Source: JAQBQB01 sp963736315
GTDB lineage: Bacteria > Gemmatimonadota > Gemmatimonadetes > Gemmatimonadales > Gemmatimonadaceae
DNA length: 64,000 bases
Direction of reading: 5' to 3'
Assembly: GCA_963736315.1 (NCBI GenBank)
Contig: CAVTOB010000003.1
Span: forward strand, 62,001 to 126,000
Shown: positions 62,881-64,000 of the stretch, piece by piece
Numbering within the stretch: position 1 is the stretch's first letter
Layout of the letters: the number at the start of each line of letters is the position of its first letter
The notes under the pieces: model-generated
Told to the model about the DNA's origin: nothing
The model's input: the letters and a program-made list of their open reading frames with translations, nothing else
The model's database searches: none
Program-made: the position numbers and the translations under genes

Positions 62881-64000
62881 ATGAGAACTTTGACGATGGT
62901 CGCCGTGCTGGGCTGCGCCGCGTGCGCGTCGGATGCGTCGATGCCGGGCACGGCCGTGGATAATGGAAAAGGGACGACCGTCTCGGGAGCCGCCGGAAGC
63001 GTGCACCAGCAAGAGACGACGATCGCGAGTTCGGCGAGCGGGCGAGCCGTCGTGGCGTGGATCGGGACGATCTCGGGGGCGTTCACGAGGATCGAGTACG
63101 CGGTCTCCGAGGACGGCGGTTCGACTTGGGGCCCGCCTTTCATACTGCCCGTTCCGCCGCAGGTCGATGCGATGAGCGACCCGATCGTCACCGTCGACGC
63201 TTCGGGAACGTTCTCGCTCGTCGCGCTCGGCGACGGGCCGCACATGGGTGTGTTCGTGTTTCGACTCGCGCCGGGGGCGCGGTCGTTCGGCGCGCCGGCC
63301 TCGGTCGACGAGCTCGACGCGACGTCCCATCACCTGGACAAAACGCAGATCGTCCCGACGGCGACGGGATACCTCGTCACCTACTCGGTATTGGACAACT
63401 CGGGCGGCGGTGCGCTGGCGATGGCGGCGACGAGCGCCGACGGCATCACGTGGCAGCGCGACACGGCGGCGGTGAACAACCCCGTGCGCATCGCGCCGTG
63501 CGCCGACGGGAACGCGGTAACGGCCGTGTACATGGACAATCGCGCGGGCGGCGTCTGGTCGATCTCGAGTTCCGACGGGGGCGTCCACTGGACCAGCCCC
63601 GTGGAGTTCGATGCGAAGGCCACCTCGGCCACCCTCCCGTCCTGCGTCCGCAAGGGCGGCGAGATCTGGGCACTCTACGGGCTCGGCGTGAGCGGAGCCA
63701 CGATCGCGCACTCCAGCGACGGCGGGACGCGCTACGATCCGTTCTACACCGTGTCCACCGGCGCGGCGATCTACGGTCAATTCGGACTCCGTGCGGATGG
63801 CTCGATCGACATCGCGTACTATCTGTCGACCGACGCCGTTCCGTTCGGATTCGTCCACCAGATACTGAGCGCCGGGGGTGCGACGCAGAATCTTGAAGTG
63901 CTCCGCCAGGGAATGCACATACCGACTGAGCGCTACGGAAACCAGGGGATCGCCGACTACGTCGGGATCGCGCCCGGCTTGATCGCGTTCACGGACAACT
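62881..64000 (+). CDS. BNR/Asp-box repeat lipoprotein (sialidase-like fold), 3' end outside the window
   Basis: The frame from ATG 62881 is open to the last base of the window, at least 373 codons. MRTLTMVAVLGCAACASD is a lipoprotein-type signal. The protein shows repeated Asp-box motifs of a sialidase-like beta-propeller: SEDGGSTWGPP, SADGITWQRD, SSDGGVHWTSP and SSDGGTRYDP. Catalytic Arg and Tyr residues of real sialidases cannot be judged without the rest. It is exposed at the cell surface or in the periplasm and may bind glycans. Confidence 0.75.
   Translation, partial: MRTLTMVAVLGCAACASDASMPGTAVDNGKGTTVSGAAGSVHQQETTIASSASGRAVVAWIGTISGAFTRIEYAVSEDGGSTWGPPFILPVPPQVDAMSDPIVTVDASGTFSLVALGDGPHMGVFVFRLAPGARSFGAPASVDELDATSHHLDKTQIVPTATGYLVTYSVLDNSGGGALAMAATSADGITWQRDTAAVNNPVRIAPCADGNAVTAVYMDNRAGGVWSISSSDGGVHWTSPVEFDAKATSATLPSCVRKGGEIWALYGLGVSGATIAHSSDGGTRYDPFYTVSTGAAIYGQFGLRADGSIDIAYYLSTDAVPFGFVHQILSAGGATQNLEVLRQGMHIPTERYGNQGIADYVGIAPGLIAFTDN

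Noticed and set aside
1..64000. tRNA or rRNA genes
   Set aside because: I saw none, but no tRNA scan could be run, so a missed tRNA cannot be ruled out.

Overview
The window comes from a GC-rich chromosome that fits a member of the Gemmatimonadota. The clues are three large stand-alone FtsX/MacB-type permeases of the ADOP kind alongside three PadR regulators, a SARP-type DNA-binding domain fused to a membrane helix and a TolB-like/TPR region, a class II (B12-dependent) ribonucleotide reductase with a C-terminal zinc ribbon, many secreted copper proteins, and no rRNA or tRNA seen. The phylum call is inference from gene content. Region 1 (1-13.5 kb) holds the end of an outer-membrane protein, a diheme cytochrome c, a MetA-like outer-membrane protein, an ADOP permease without a PadR partner, a Uma2 nuclease, a membrane-anchored serine hydrolase, a TPR protein, a retropepsin-like protease, and a coupled pair: a PP-loop ATP-pyrophosphatase-like protein with a polysaccharide pyruvyl transferase. 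Region 2 (13.5-33 kb) holds a SET-domain methyltransferase, a three-gene copper operon (LVIVD-repeat protein, small secreted protein, multicopper oxidase) joined by GTGA stop/start overlaps, a caspase gene cut off before its cysteine, two more multicopper oxidases (one with permuted domain order), a SARP regulator, a phospholipase D with an AI-2E-type permease, and a PadR-ADOP pair. Region 3 (33-50 kb) holds a second retropepsin-like protein, lipoproteins, a Tat-exported metallophosphoesterase-cupredoxin fusion beside tatC and tatA, a cupredoxin lipoprotein, a zinc metalloprotease, a 460-bp imperfect palindrome, an orphan PadR and a second PadR-ADOP pair. Region 4 (50.4-58.7 kb) looks like a defence island. 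It abuts a truncated SBP56 gene and holds a caspase fused to a Ski2-like helicase, an IS3 remnant, an unknown 394-residue protein, and a restriction endonuclease candidate with Vsr and a cytosine-5 methyltransferase. The rest holds a small conserved protein, nrdJ, a gamma-carbonic-anhydrase-like protein and the start of a BNR/Asp-box lipoprotein. Many good genes are broken by single-base frameshifts (four in nrdJ alone, others at about 6237, 21849, 25522, 42218, 51011-51015 and 51814-51817) although the protein continues intact in the next frame. I annotate these as one gene each. The pattern points to consensus indels rather than decay. True remnants (truncated caspase, phospholipase D fragment, Uma2 fragment, IS3 remnant, truncated SBP56) are listed as pseudogenes.
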